Below are positions 25,295 through 34,408 of a stretch of 64,000 nucleotides of DNA, in pieces. The stretch is taken from positions 62,001 through 126,000 of the forward strand of contig JBGSSF010000034.1 in NCBI GenBank assembly GCA_041737175.1. Direction: 5' to 3'. This stretch comes from UBA5072 sp041737175 (GTDB lineage Bacteria > Bacteroidota > Bacteroidia > Bacteroidales > UBA10428). The notes below the pieces were generated by a model. It was not told the DNA's origin. It worked only from the letters and a program-made list of their open reading frames with translations, and ran no database searches. A program made the position numbers and the translations under genes. Position 1 is the first letter of the stretch. Each line of letters starts with the position of its first letter.

Positions 25295-27226
25295 TTACTT
25301 CACTTCTTCAAAATCCACATCGGTAACTTCATCGTCCTTTTTACCACCGGTACTTTGTCCGGAGCCTTCCCCGGAACCGGCATCGGCAGTATTATCCTGC
25401 TGGGGACCAGCCTGGCCGCCGGCCTGCTGATTCTTATATAATTCTTCAGAAGCAGCCTGCCATACCGAGGTGAGCTCTGCTGTTGCCTTATCCACAGCAG
25501 CAATATCCTGGCTTTTGTGTGCATCTTTAAGTTTTGTAAGTGCCTGTTCGATGGGGCCTTTCTTATCGGCAGGAAGCTTGTCACCAAACTCTTTCAATTG
25601 CTTTTCGGTCTGGAATATCAGACTATCCGCTGCATTCATCTTGTCAACACGTTCACGTTGTTCCTTATCCCTGGCTTCATTTTCCTTGGCTTCCCTTTTC
25701 ATCTTTTCGATCTCATCGCTGGTAAGTCCGGATGAAGCTTCAATACGGATGCTCTGCTGTTTGCCAGTACCCTTATCTTTGGCCGAAACATGCAAAATAC
25801 CGTTGGCATCGATATCACAGGTCACTTCAATCTGGGGGATGCCTCTGGGTGCCGGCGGGATACCGTCAAGGTGAAACCTGCCGATGGTCTTGTTGTCATT
25901 GGCCATGGGACGTTCACCCTGCAGAATATGAATCTCAACCGAAGGCTGATTATCTGATGCTGTTGTGAAGGTTTCCGTTTTCTTGGTAGGAATGGTCGTA
26001 TTGGCTTCGATCAGCCGGGTTGACACACCTCCCATGGTTTCGATGCCCAGTGAAAGCGGAGTAACATCGAGAAGCAGGATATCTTTTACTTCGCCGGTCA
26101 ATACACCACCCTGTATGGCTGCTCCAACAGCTACCACTTCATCGGGATTAACTCCTTTGGAAGGTTTACGCCCGAAAAACTTCTCCACGATATCCTGGAT
26201 AACCGGGATACGGGTAGATCCGCCTACCAGAATTACTTCACTGATATCGGAGTTTGACAATCCTGCGTCGTGCATGGCCTTGCGGCAGGGCTCAATGGTC
26301 GACTGCACCAGTGAATCAATCAGGCTTTCGAATTTCGCACGTGTAAGCGTCTTTACCAGGTGCTTGGGAATTCCGTCAACCGGCATGATGTAAGGCAGGT
26401 TAATTTCCGTCTGGGTTGAACTCGACAGTTCAATCTTGGCTTTTTCAGAAGCTTCTTTCAGTCTCTGAAGGGCCATCGGATCTTTCCTCAGATCAACTCC
26501 CTCGTCTTTTTTAAACTCATCAGCAAGCCAGTCCATTACGCACTGGTCAAAATCATCTCCACCCAAATGGGTATCACCATTGGTTGATTTTACTTCAAAC
26601 ACACCATCACCCAGTTCTAGGATGGATATGTCGAAAGTTCCGCCGCCGAGGTCGTACACGGCGATCTTCATATCGTGATGCTTCTTGTCGAGACCATAGG
26701 CCAATGAGGCAGCTGTAGGTTCATTGATGATTCGCCTGACCTTCAGACCTGCAATTTCACCTGCTTCCTTGGTAGCCTGACGCTGTGAATCGCTAAAATA
26801 GGCAGGAACGGTGATCACGGCTTCAGTAACCTCATGACCCAGGTAGTCTTCGGCAGTTTTTTTCATCTTCTGCAAAATAAGGGCGGAAATCTCCTGCGGC
26901 GTGAATTTGCGGTCATCAATCATCACCCTGGGCGTATTGTTATCGCCCTTGGTAACCTTATAGGGCACCCTTTGCATTTCTTTCTGTACCTTATCATAGG
27001 TTTCCCCCATGAAACGCTTAATGGAATAAACGGTTCTTGTTGGGTTGGTAATTGCCTGTCTTTTAGCAGGGTCACCCACTTTCCGCTCACCGTTATCCAT
27101 AAAAGCTACCATCGAAGGTGTAGTACGCTTACCTTCGCTGTTGGGAATTACAACCGGTTCATTACCCTCCATCACTGCAACGCATGAATTGGTCGTCCCC
27201 AGATCAATTCCGATTATTTTGCTCAT
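25295..27226 (-). CDS. dnaK: molecular chaperone DnaK (Hsp70)
   Basis: A complete 643-residue Hsp70. The ATPase domain starts IIGIDLGTTNSCVAVMEG and contains AVITVPAYFSDSQRQATKEAG, IINEPTAASLAYG, VYDLGGGTFDISILELG and ILVGGSTRIPVIQ. The substrate-binding domain has LLLDVTPLSLGIETMGG, and the end is a Gly/Gln-rich linker plus DVDFEEVK. It is monocistronic with its own terminator; neither grpE nor dnaJ is adjacent. Confidence 0.97.
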   Translation of the reverse strand: MSKIIGIDLGTTNSCVAVMEGNEPVVIPNSEGKRTTPSMVAFMDNGERKVGDPAKRQAITNPTRTVYSIKRFMGETYDKVQKEMQRVPYKVTKGDNNTPRVMIDDRKFTPQEISALILQKMKKTAEDYLGHEVTEAVITVPAYFSDSQRQATKEAGEIAGLKVRRIINEPTAASLAYGLDKKHHDMKIAVYDLGGGTFDISILELGDGVFEVKSTNGDTHLGGDDFDQCVMDWLADEFKKDEGVDLRKDPMALQRLKEASEKAKIELSSSTQTEINLPYIMPVDGIPKHLVKTLTRAKFESLIDSLVQSTIEPCRKAMHDAGLSNSDISEVILVGGSTRIPVIQDIVEKFFGRKPSKGVNPDEVVAVGAAIQGGVLTGEVKDILLLDVTPLSLGIETMGGVSTRLIEANTTIPTKKTETFTTASDNQPSVEIHILQGERPMANDNKTIGRFHLDGIPPAPRGIPQIEVTCDIDANGILHVSAKDKGTGKQQSIRIEASSGLTSDEIEKMKREAKENEARDKEQRERVDKMNAADSLIFQTEKQLKEFGDKLPADKKGPIEQALTKLKDAHKSQDIAAVDKATAELTSVWQAASEELYKNQQAGGQAGPQQDNTADAGSGEGSGQSTGGKKDDEVTDVDFEEVK

Positions 27227-27449
27227 GCTAAAATTATTTTATTGGTTAATATACAATTTCTTTGTTTGCAATAGAATGACAAGGATTGTGCCATTCAGAT
27301 ATGCTGACAATACGACAGTTTTCGCAAACGGAAAATGGCAGTTTTTGCAGAATGACCGCATGGAAATATGACAGTTTGTAATAGTTTTATTGGTTTATCC
27401 GGGTTTATTTTTAAACTTTGCACACCGAACCATTATTTAATTTTTGCTT

Positions 27450-28271
27450 ATGTCAGTTGCTTTAGCCGATAAACCCAAAAGGATCACAACCCATGTATTG
27501 CAGGAAATGAAAATACGGGGTGAAAAAATAGCCATGCTTACGGCATATGATTATTCCATGGCCAAAATCATTGACCGGGCAGGCATTGATCTGATACTCG
27601 TTGGCGATTCAGCCTCCAATGTGATGGCAGGCTATGAGACTACAATTCCCATTACCCTGGATGAAATGATTTACCATGCTTCATCGGTGGTTCGTGCTGT
27701 GGAGAGATCCCTGGTTGTTGTGGATATGCCCTTCGGGTCATACCAGGGAAATTCAAAGGAGGCATTGAATTCTGCCATCCGCATTATGAAGGAGACTGGT
27801 GCAGGAGCCGTCAAGCTGGAGGGTGGCAAGGAAATCCAGGAATCCATCATCCGCATTCTGTCTGCCGGGATACCGGTGATGGGTCATCTGGGGCTCACGC
27901 CGCAATCCATTCATAAATTCGGCACCTTTGTAGTAAGGGCACGCGATGACGAGGAGGCCAAAAAGCTGGTGGAAGATGCCCATTTGCTCGAACAGACGGG
28001 CTGTTTTTCCATTGTGCTTGAAAAGATCCCGGCGCGCCTGGGAGCCCAGGTGGCAGAGGAATTGAAGATTCCCATCATCGGTATAGGCGCCGGCAGGTAT
28101 GTTGACGGACAGGTACTGGTATTGCATGATATGCTGGGTATCACACAGGATTTCTCTCCGCGGTTTCTGCGGCGCTATCATAATCTGAGCCAGGAAATAA
28201 CCAGCGCTGTCAATAACTATATTACCGACATCAAGAACCTGGAATTTCCGAATGACAAGGAACAGTATTAG
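27450..28271 (+). CDS. panB: 3-methyl-2-oxobutanoate hydroxymethyltransferase PanB
   Basis: First enzyme of pantothenate synthesis, forming ketopantoate from 2-oxoisovalerate and methylene-tetrahydrofolate (273 aa). The start is the ATG at 27450; a TTG two codons earlier is in frame. Motifs: MLTAYDYSMAKIIDRAGID, LVGDSASNVMAGYETT (metal Asp), VVVDMPFGSYQ, AVKLEGG, GHLGLTPQS, and a catalytic Glu in IVLEKIPA. Normal length. Confidence 0.96.
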   Translation: MSVALADKPKRITTHVLQEMKIRGEKIAMLTAYDYSMAKIIDRAGIDLILVGDSASNVMAGYETTIPITLDEMIYHASSVVRAVERSLVVVDMPFGSYQGNSKEALNSAIRIMKETGAGAVKLEGGKEIQESIIRILSAGIPVMGHLGLTPQSIHKFGTFVVRARDDEEAKKLVEDAHLLEQTGCFSIVLEKIPARLGAQVAEELKIPIIGIGAGRYVDGQVLVLHDMLGITQDFSPRFLRRYHNLSQEITSAVNNYITDIKNLEFPNDKEQY

Positions 28272-28281
28272 TAGAGAGTAA

Positions 28282-28390
28282 TGAGTAATGAGTGATCAGT
28301 GGGCATGTAGTTTTGGGTTTGGGGTGTGATCTGAACCTTACCCATGTCTCTGCACTCAAAACCCGCTCTTCACTCATCACTCATTACTCA
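28282..28390. repeat. 15-bp inverted repeat with pentamer/heptamer-like tandem texture
   Basis: TGAGTAATGAGTGAT (28282-28296) and its exact reverse complement (28376-28390) are 79 bp apart in the panB-rluA gap. Each arm is itself made of degenerate GAGTAAT/GAGTGAT units. It could form a long stem in RNA; its right arm ends 13 bp before the rluA ATG. Confidence 0.75.
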
Positions 28391-28403
28391 TCACTAAAAA
28401 TAT

Positions 28404-29084
28404 ATGGCCACAACACTACAAATCATATTCGAAGATAATCATATCATTGCCGTCAACAAAACCCATCATGATCTGGTGCAGAAGGATGATACCGGAGATC
28501 TGGCACTTGACGATAAGGTAAAGCAATATATGAAAGAGAAATACAAAAAGCCTGGTGAGGTTTTTCTGGGAGTGGTCCACCGGCTCGACAGACCCGTTAC
28601 AGGAGTCGTACTATTTGCCCGCACCAGCAAAGCGCTTACCCGTCTCACCAAAATGTTCCGTGAAAGTGAAATGAAAAAAACCTACTGGGCGATTGTCAAG
28701 AATGCGCCGCCAAAGGAATCGGACAGACTGATACACCACCTGGTGCGAAATGCAAAGCAAAACAAAACCTACTGCAACGAAAGCCCAAGAGCCGGCTCAA
28801 AGGAAGCCATCCTGAGTTACCGGATCATTGGCAGATCGGATAATTACTTCCTGCTTGAGATAGATCTGGAGACCGGCCGGCACCATCAGATACGCGCACA
28901 ACTGTCCCATATCGGCTGCCCGATCAAAGGTGACCTGAAATACGGTTTTCCGCGTTCAAATCCTGACGGAGGCATAAGCCTGCATGCCAGGGAGATCCGT
29001 TTTATTCATCCGGTGACCAGGAAAGAGGAGGTGATAACCGCAGCGTTACCGGAAGAGGATAAGTTGTGGAAAGCTTTTATATAG
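28404..29084 (+). CDS. RluA-family pseudouridine synthase
   Basis: A 226-residue enzyme converting uridine to pseudouridine in rRNA or tRNA. The catalytic Asp is in HRLDRPVTGVVLFARTSKA; other family motifs are the opening IIFEDNHIIAVNK, LLEIDLETGRHHQIRAQLSHIGCPIKGD and LHAREIRFIHP. There is no S4 domain, so it is a short RluA/RluC-like type whose target site cannot be named. It is convergent with the PQQ-type lipoprotein gene, 3 bp apart. Confidence 0.92.
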   Translation: MATTLQIIFEDNHIIAVNKTHHDLVQKDDTGDLALDDKVKQYMKEKYKKPGEVFLGVVHRLDRPVTGVVLFARTSKALTRLTKMFRESEMKKTYWAIVKNAPPKESDRLIHHLVRNAKQNKTYCNESPRAGSKEAILSYRIIGRSDNYFLLEIDLETGRHHQIRAQLSHIGCPIKGDLKYGFPRSNPDGGISLHAREIRFIHPVTRKEEVITAALPEEDKLWKAFI

Positions 29085-29087
29085 TTC

Positions 29088-30344
29088 TCATTTTCCGCTG
29101 ATATCATAGATGAAGATCTTATCAGCATGCCGAATATAAAGACGTTCGTTGCATATTACAGGGTGAGCCCAGTAATTGCCTTTTCCGCCTGAGGGGACTT
29201 TAAACTCTCCTGCGATTTCATACTTTTCAGGAGAGGCCTTAACGAGCTTCATGATTCCATTTGGTTCAAGGATATATAGCATACCGTCAGCAAAGGTAAG
29301 ACTTCCCTCGCTATTCGTTTCTTTCCACCTTTGCTCCCCGGTCATGAATTCGAGGCAATACCAACCTCTCGCCCTATTGCCTGAGCCATATATGAAACCG
29401 TCATGCAGGACAGCTCCTCCATGGTGATTGTCCATCAGGGAAGATTCCCAGATTTTCTCAGGAACGATTTCTTCCCCCTTTACATTTAGTTTATAGAGCA
29501 TGCTTCCTTTACCGTAACCGCTTGTTATAAAAACATAATCATTGTAAAGAATGGCATCCGCAATATTGCATTCCCGATCATTGATCACATCGATCTTCCA
29601 AAGCAGCTTGCCTGAACCTGCGTCAGCTCCGTAATAGCAGACCGAGCTGGCGCCTACAACCTGGCGGTGTCCTCCAATTTTACCGATAACCGGGGAAGTG
29701 TATCCTTCTACTCCCGGTATTGTTGCATTCGCCCAGATTAGTTTCCCGGTGGTTTTATCAAGACAGACCTGGTGTCCCTCTTTACCGGCCGGCCGAACAT
29801 ACAGGTTATTCCCGTCAATCATTACGGATTCAGCATAACCATACTCAGGAACCGGGGCAATGAATTCCTCCATGAGATCCCTGTGCCATATTTCCTGGCC
29901 GGTCTTTGATTCAAATGCCGTGAGCCTTCCCATCTCACCCAGAAAATACAGAATTCCGTTATCATAGGTTGGTGTACTTCTGGGACCGGTATAGGAACTG
30001 GCCCACGATGCTGTGGTGGACCATGCTCTGCCCGCTTGTTTCTTCCAGACCAGCTTTCCCTGCAAGTCAAACGCAAAAACCCAGGATTCGTTATTGATTA
30101 AGCCGGCTGTATAGATCATGTCGTTTGCGATGGATACCGAGCTGAATCCTTCTCCAAAACCTTCAATGGTAAGATGCAGTGCAGGTCCGTTTACAGGCCA
30201 TTCTTTGGCAAGTCCGGTTTCGGGAGATTTGTTGGTACGGTCGGGGCCATGAAAACAAGGCCATTCATAATTAATATTTTGGGATGTAGTGTTGTTGCAT
30301 CCAATGGATACAAGGAAAAGCAACATAACGGATATGGGTTTCAT
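29088..30344 (-). CDS. PQQ-like beta-propeller lipoprotein
   Basis: A 418-residue lipoprotein from the Met at 30344, with lipobox SIGC (Cys16). The body shows repeats of the quinoprotein-propeller type: WVFAFDLQGKLVWKK, LTAFESKTGQEIWHR, VCLDKTTGKLIWAN and WYCLEFMTGEQRWKE. It opens with WPCFHGPDRTNKSPETGLAKEWP, a common start for outer-membrane-quinoprotein-like proteins of unknown role. No cofactor-binding cysteine ring is evident, so catalysis is not implied. Confidence 0.85.
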   Translation of the reverse strand: MKPISVMLLFLVSIGCNNTTSQNINYEWPCFHGPDRTNKSPETGLAKEWPVNGPALHLTIEGFGEGFSSVSIANDMIYTAGLINNESWVFAFDLQGKLVWKKQAGRAWSTTASWASSYTGPRSTPTYDNGILYFLGEMGRLTAFESKTGQEIWHRDLMEEFIAPVPEYGYAESVMIDGNNLYVRPAGKEGHQVCLDKTTGKLIWANATIPGVEGYTSPVIGKIGGHRQVVGASSVCYYGADAGSGKLLWKIDVINDRECNIADAILYNDYVFITSGYGKGSMLYKLNVKGEEIVPEKIWESSLMDNHHGGAVLHDGFIYGSGNRARGWYCLEFMTGEQRWKETNSEGSLTFADGMLYILEPNGIMKLVKASPEKYEIAGEFKVPSGGKGNYWAHPVICNERLYIRHADKIFIYDISGK

Positions 30345-30387
30345 AAGATACATTTTCGTGGTTTATGGGATATGCTGACGAAAATAG

Positions 30388-31716
30388 TTAAAAAAACGAC
30401 AACACCAATACCACCGCAAACCCCGTTAATCCCATCACCACGGTCGCCGTGGAATATACTTTCAACGTGTCATCCGCTTCTATCCTTGAGAAGTTGGTAA
30501 CCACCCAGAAATAGGAATCATTGGCATGGGATACCATCATGGAACCGGATCCCATGGCAAGCATCACCAGTAACTTACCCGTTTCCCCGGGAAATCCAAT
30601 GTTGTCGAGCATGGGTGCCATGATGGATGCGGCGGTTATTATGGCAACTGTCGACGAGCCCTGGGCCGTCTTCAGGATGAAGGTCAGCAGAAAGGGTATC
30701 AGCAATCCCAGTCGGGTTTGCGACAGGAAAGCCCCTGCCTGCTCTCCGGTTCCGGTAGCTTTTATAATGGCTCCGAATATTCCTCCTGCAGCGGTGATGA
30801 TAAGAATCGGTCCTGCCTTTTCAATGGAGACCGACAGGATGTGATTGATTGTTTTCAGGTTGAAGGCCGGCAACAACAAAAAAGAGAGGAGCATGCCCAG
30901 TAAAAGCGCAATAACAGGGTCGCCGATAAGGCCGATGAGGTCGATACAGGTGGAAGTATTTCCGGGGAAAAGGAATCCGGTCAGGGATTTGCCGGTGATC
31001 AGCAACAAGGGGACCAGGATGGGCAGGAATGATTTCACGGGTGAGGGCAGAAGTGATGTGGTTGATTCTTTGGATTCCGGAACAGTATCCGGGTCAGTTT
31101 TTACTGAAAATCGTTTTGTCATGAACCGGGCCCAGAAATATCCGGCTGCGGCAACAGGCACTGCCACAGCAATGCCGATAAGAACAAGATGCCCGATATT
31201 GGCGCCAACAATGCCTGCGGCCGCGGTGGCTCCCGGGTGAGGAGGAATGAGGCAGTGCACCGAATAGAGTGAACAGGCCAGCACGGTTGCCATAAATACC
31301 GGATTGGATTTGCTCCTGGCTGTCAATGACCGGTTCAGGCCGCTCAATACAATGAATCCCGAATCGCAAAAAATGGGCAGACCGGTAATGAAACCTGTAA
31401 TGGACATGGCCGAGGATGCATTTTTGTCTCCTGTTTTTGAAAGTATGTAGTTGGCCATGCTCCGGGTTGCACCTGTATAATCGAGCGTCACACCGATAAC
31501 TGCGCCGAAAATGATGATCAGGCCAATGGCAGCCATGGTATCGCCAAAACCCTTTTTCAGGGCCGGTACAATGTCAGGGAAAGGAAGAACGATGATGGCC
31601 AGCAACAGCGAAACCAGGAAAAGGGAAAGAAAGGAATTGATCTTCAGCCACGATGTCAGGACAATGATGAGAATGATACCAGCCAGGATCAGGGAGAGGC
31701 CAAAGAGGAGGGACAT
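30388..31716 (-). CDS. GntP-family gluconate/organic acid permease
   Basis: An inner-membrane transporter (about 442 aa, 12 or so spans). The start at MSLLFGLSLILAGIILI is preferred to a frame extending to 31773, which adds a polar, unlikely leader. Family features: ALKKGFGDTMAAIGLIIIFGAVIG, GLPIFCDSGFIVL, LIPPHPGATAAAGIVGANIG and KTAQGSSTVAIITAASI. Related proteins carry gluconate, glycerate, lactate or fructuronate, so the substrate is open. No kinase or dehydratase gene is adjacent. Confidence 0.9.
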   Translation of the reverse strand: MSLLFGLSLILAGIILIIVLTSWLKINSFLSLFLVSLLLAIIVLPFPDIVPALKKGFGDTMAAIGLIIIFGAVIGVTLDYTGATRSMANYILSKTGDKNASSAMSITGFITGLPIFCDSGFIVLSGLNRSLTARSKSNPVFMATVLACSLYSVHCLIPPHPGATAAAGIVGANIGHLVLIGIAVAVPVAAAGYFWARFMTKRFSVKTDPDTVPESKESTTSLLPSPVKSFLPILVPLLLITGKSLTGFLFPGNTSTCIDLIGLIGDPVIALLLGMLLSFLLLPAFNLKTINHILSVSIEKAGPILIITAAGGIFGAIIKATGTGEQAGAFLSQTRLGLLIPFLLTFILKTAQGSSTVAIITAASIMAPMLDNIGFPGETGKLLVMLAMGSGSMMVSHANDSYFWVVTNFSRIEADDTLKVYSTATVVMGLTGFAVVLVLSFF

Positions 31717-31786
31717 GTTGAGGTTATTTGTGGAATAAATATAATGAATAATATGATTTGGAGGTTTTTCCAAATTGTCATAACCG

Positions 31787-31920
31787 TTCTACAATAATTC
31801 ATCCTCTACGAGGATGGCGTAAATACTGGCTAATCCCTAACCTCGTCGAGGTTGAATTATTGTAGAAATCTTCATATGAAGTATTCATAGGAACCTTGTA
31901 GAGGTTCAATTATTGTAGGA
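31787..31920. repeat. compound palindromic repeat element
   Basis: TTCTACAATAATTCA (31787-31801) is the exact reverse complement of 31853-31867. Between them sit hairpins CATCCTC-TAC-GAGGATG and AACCTCGTCGAGGTT. A further related hairpin AACCTTGTAGAGGTT (31892-31906) is followed by another CAATTATTGTAGGA end. The mosaic of flank plus short palindrome is like the modules at 60298-60610 but with different flanks. No ORF. Confidence 0.75.
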
Positions 31921-31963
31921 ATGTCCAAAACGTTAACAAATCCTACACCACAAAACAAAAAAA

Positions 31964-31981
31964 CCCCGCCATGAGGCGGGG
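31964..31981 (-). terminator. intrinsic terminator of the TolC/efflux operon
   Basis: Stem CCCCGCC / GGCGGGG with loop ATGA lies 23 bp beyond the tolC-like stop; on the minus strand it is followed by a T-run (TTTTTTTGTTTTG). The stem sequence is nearly the same as the dnaK terminator. Confidence 0.85.
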
Positions 31982-32004
31982 CAAAACTACTAAAACCTAA
32001 CCCC

Positions 32005-33348
32005 CTATAAAACAATGGGTTTATCCATATAGAGATCGAGGATTTTCAGTTTGAAGATATACTCATATTTGGCCTGAAGCATACTGGATTCTGCTGAGAT
32101 CAAATTGTTCTGGGCAATATTGTAATCCACTGAATTCACCAATCCAACCTCCATTTTCTGGCTCATATATTTGAATGCTTCTTCGTTGTATTTCACTGCT
32201 TCCACGCTGGAATAATACTTTTCGCGGGCTGCAGTGGCATCGGCATGGGCCTGCTGAACTTCTTTGTAGAGGGCCATCTTGGCCAGGTCGAGCTGAAGTT
32301 TTGAATCATTCAGGCCAAGCTTGGCATTGCTGATCGAATTCTTAACCTGTAGCCGGTTGAAAATGGGTATGTTCAGCCCAATACTGATCTGCTTTGTATA
32401 GAAATCATTCAACTGGTCCTTGTTCATGTACTCTGCTGCCGGATCAGCCGGGTTCACGGCCACTTCGGAATAAAAACTGTAAACGCTCCCGGTTAGGTCC
32501 ACGGACGGACTTAACTGACCCCAGGCCATGGCCAACTGCTTCTTCGTGCTCATCAGGTCATACTCTGCACTTTTAATCTGCGGCATGGTCTCCAGTGCTT
32601 TGGCATAAATATTCTCAACAGATTCCAGCGCTGACAGCAACTCCACTTCAATATTTTGGGGTACAACTATATCAAAGCCGCCGGTTGAGTCCAGATCCAG
32701 TAACTGCGTAAGATCCAGGTATGCAATTTCCTGGTTGTTCTGCGCATTGACCAGACTGGTTTTGTCATTGGATTCCTGGGCCTTGATCTGCAGATACTCT
32801 CCCTGGGCGATGTTTCCCACATCCAGCATTTTCTTCGAACGTTCTGCCTGCATGGAGGTCACTTCGAGTTTGTTCTGGGCCACATCCACCAGTTCTTTCG
32901 AGAAAAGTACCTGGAGATATGCAAGGGCAAGCTGAAGTGAAATGTCGTTTTTGGACTTTTCCAGATCAGACTGGCTTTTCAGAAAATCATACTTTGCCAT
33001 CATGATATTATTAATGGCCTGGAATCCTCCGAAAAGGGTCACATTACTGCTTAGTCCAAGATTTGTTGACCAATAATTCTGGTCGACGTACTCGCTTTTA
33101 AAGTAGTCAAAGTCCTTTCCTGAACTGTATCCCTTGTTCACCTGTCCGTTTAAATTGGGCAAGGTGTTAAAATAACTTTGTGTATAGTTATTCTTGTTAT
33201 ATTGAACATTTAACTCCTGGCGTTTCACCTGCAGGTTATTTTCGAGCGCATAGGTGATACATTCCTGTAGCGACCATACTTTTTGTGCTTTAGCGGGTAT
33301 GAAGCCTAACAACATTAGAGAGCACAAAAACAAAATTGCTTTTTTCAT
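32005..33348 (-). CDS. TolC-family outer membrane efflux protein
   Basis: A 447-residue outer-membrane factor with signal peptide (MKKAILFLCSLMLLGFIPAKAQ). It opens WSLQECITYALENNLQVKRQELNVQ, the usual TolC/OEP start, and consists of two long helical repeats with beta segments (LGLSSNVTLFGGF, IGLNIPIFNRLQVKN). It is the last gene of a minus-strand set with a HlyD adaptor and an ABC ATPase, so it should be the exit duct of a tripartite exporter. Confidence 0.92.
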   Translation of the reverse strand: MKKAILFLCSLMLLGFIPAKAQKVWSLQECITYALENNLQVKRQELNVQYNKNNYTQSYFNTLPNLNGQVNKGYSSGKDFDYFKSEYVDQNYWSTNLGLSSNVTLFGGFQAINNIMMAKYDFLKSQSDLEKSKNDISLQLALAYLQVLFSKELVDVAQNKLEVTSMQAERSKKMLDVGNIAQGEYLQIKAQESNDKTSLVNAQNNQEIAYLDLTQLLDLDSTGGFDIVVPQNIEVELLSALESVENIYAKALETMPQIKSAEYDLMSTKKQLAMAWGQLSPSVDLTGSVYSFYSEVAVNPADPAAEYMNKDQLNDFYTKQISIGLNIPIFNRLQVKNSISNAKLGLNDSKLQLDLAKMALYKEVQQAHADATAAREKYYSSVEAVKYNEEAFKYMSQKMEVGLVNSVDYNIAQNNLISAESSMLQAKYEYIFKLKILDLYMDKPIVL

Positions 33349-33379
33349 AGGGGAATAATATTTAAGTTTATCGTAATTG

Positions 33380-33676
33380 TTATGTTTTCAGTTTTTTACG
33401 GTATAAAACATGTATATGATCAGCATGTTCATCGGGATTGAAGATCTGGATAAGTTCCCATTCTTTATCATAATTCTCTATAGCGCTTTTTAATTTGTAA
33501 ATCCTGGCCAGCGATCTTTCTAAAGGATCGGTGAGTGAAGCGAATTCATCCTTCAGTTCCCAGGGGAATGATTCCACTCTGAAACTGTAGTTGATCTTTT
33601 TACCGGCAAGGGTTACCTCAACATTGGCAATTTCCTGTTCTTTGAGGTAAGGTATGGGTATGCAGATCTCTTTCAT
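33380..33676 (-). CDS. small hypothetical protein in the efflux operon
   Basis: A 98-residue protein starting MKEICIPIPYLKEQEIANVEV, 10 bp after the ABC ATPase stop; the longer frame to 33763 overlaps the ATPase and is rejected. It is polar, with no signal peptide or membrane span, so it cannot replace a permease. Its repeated 'VEVTLAGKKINYSFRVESFPW' strand pattern suggests a small beta-rich fold with a helical middle. Not recognised. It takes the position usually held by the FtsX/MacB-type permease. Confidence 0.6.
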   Translation of the reverse strand: MKEICIPIPYLKEQEIANVEVTLAGKKINYSFRVESFPWELKDEFASLTDPLERSLARIYKLKSAIENYDKEWELIQIFNPDEHADHIHVLYRKKLKT

Positions 33677-33686
33677 GGCTGAAGTT

Positions 33687-34370
33687 TTATAATATCTGTC
33701 GGATGTTTTCAGTGACAATATGCCCGTCGAATAATTGCACAATGCGATGAGCTTTATCAGCATCTGAAGGCGAGTGAGTAACCATTACTATGGTTGTGCC
33801 TTCCACATTCAGTTCAGTGAGTAAAGCCATTACCTCTTCACCGTTGGCCGAATCAAGATTTCCGGTGGGCTCATCGGCAAGGATGAGCTGTGGCCTGGTC
33901 ACAACCGCCCTGGCAATGGCAACACGCTGTTGTTGTCCGCCTGATAACTGTTGTGGGAAGTGTTTTTTGCGGTGTGTGATTTTCATGCGTTCAAGAACCT
34001 CACCTACCTTTTTCTTTCGTTCCGATGGAGTGACTTTCAGGTAAAGCAACGGTAATTCAACGTTTTCATATACCGTGAGTTCATCGATGAGGTTGAAACT
34101 CTGAAACACGAAGCCGATATTCCCTTTGCGAAGATTGGTCCGTTGTTTTTCTTTGTACTTCGCCACTTCCTCACCATTAAAAAAGTACTGTCCGCCCGAC
34201 GGTGTATCAAGCAATCCCAGGATATTCAGCAGGGTTGATTTGCCACAGCCTGACGGCCCCATGATGGCAACAAATTCACCTTTTTCTACGGTAATATTAA
34301 CCTTGTTGAGCGCAGTGGTTTCCACTTCATCAGTGCGAAAAACCTTTACCAGATCAGTTGTTTTAATCAT
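33687..34370 (-). CDS. ABC transporter ATP-binding protein (MacB/LolD type)
   Basis: A 227-residue ATPase with Walker A GPSGCGKST, Q-loop FVFQSFNLIDELTVYENVELPL, signature LSGGQQQRVAIARAVV, Walker B LILADEPTGNLD and H-loop VTHSP. The spacing matches the MacB/LolD/FtsE group, which pairs with FtsX-like permeases. It follows the HlyD adaptor by 38 bp, but no permease gene is present in this cluster. Confidence 0.93.
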   Translation of the reverse strand: MIKTTDLVKVFRTDEVETTALNKVNITVEKGEFVAIMGPSGCGKSTLLNILGLLDTPSGGQYFFNGEEVAKYKEKQRTNLRKGNIGFVFQSFNLIDELTVYENVELPLLYLKVTPSERKKKVGEVLERMKITHRKKHFPQQLSGGQQQRVAIARAVVTRPQLILADEPTGNLDSANGEEVMALLTELNVEGTTIVMVTHSPSDADKAHRIVQLFDGHIVTENIRQIL

Positions 34371-34408
34371 AATGAGCGTTTTTTAGGATTGAAGATTATT
34401 CTTAATTA

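Noticed and set aside
27227..27330. Heat-shock (CIRCE-like) operator upstream of dnaK
   Set aside because: No inverted repeat of that type was found in the gap.
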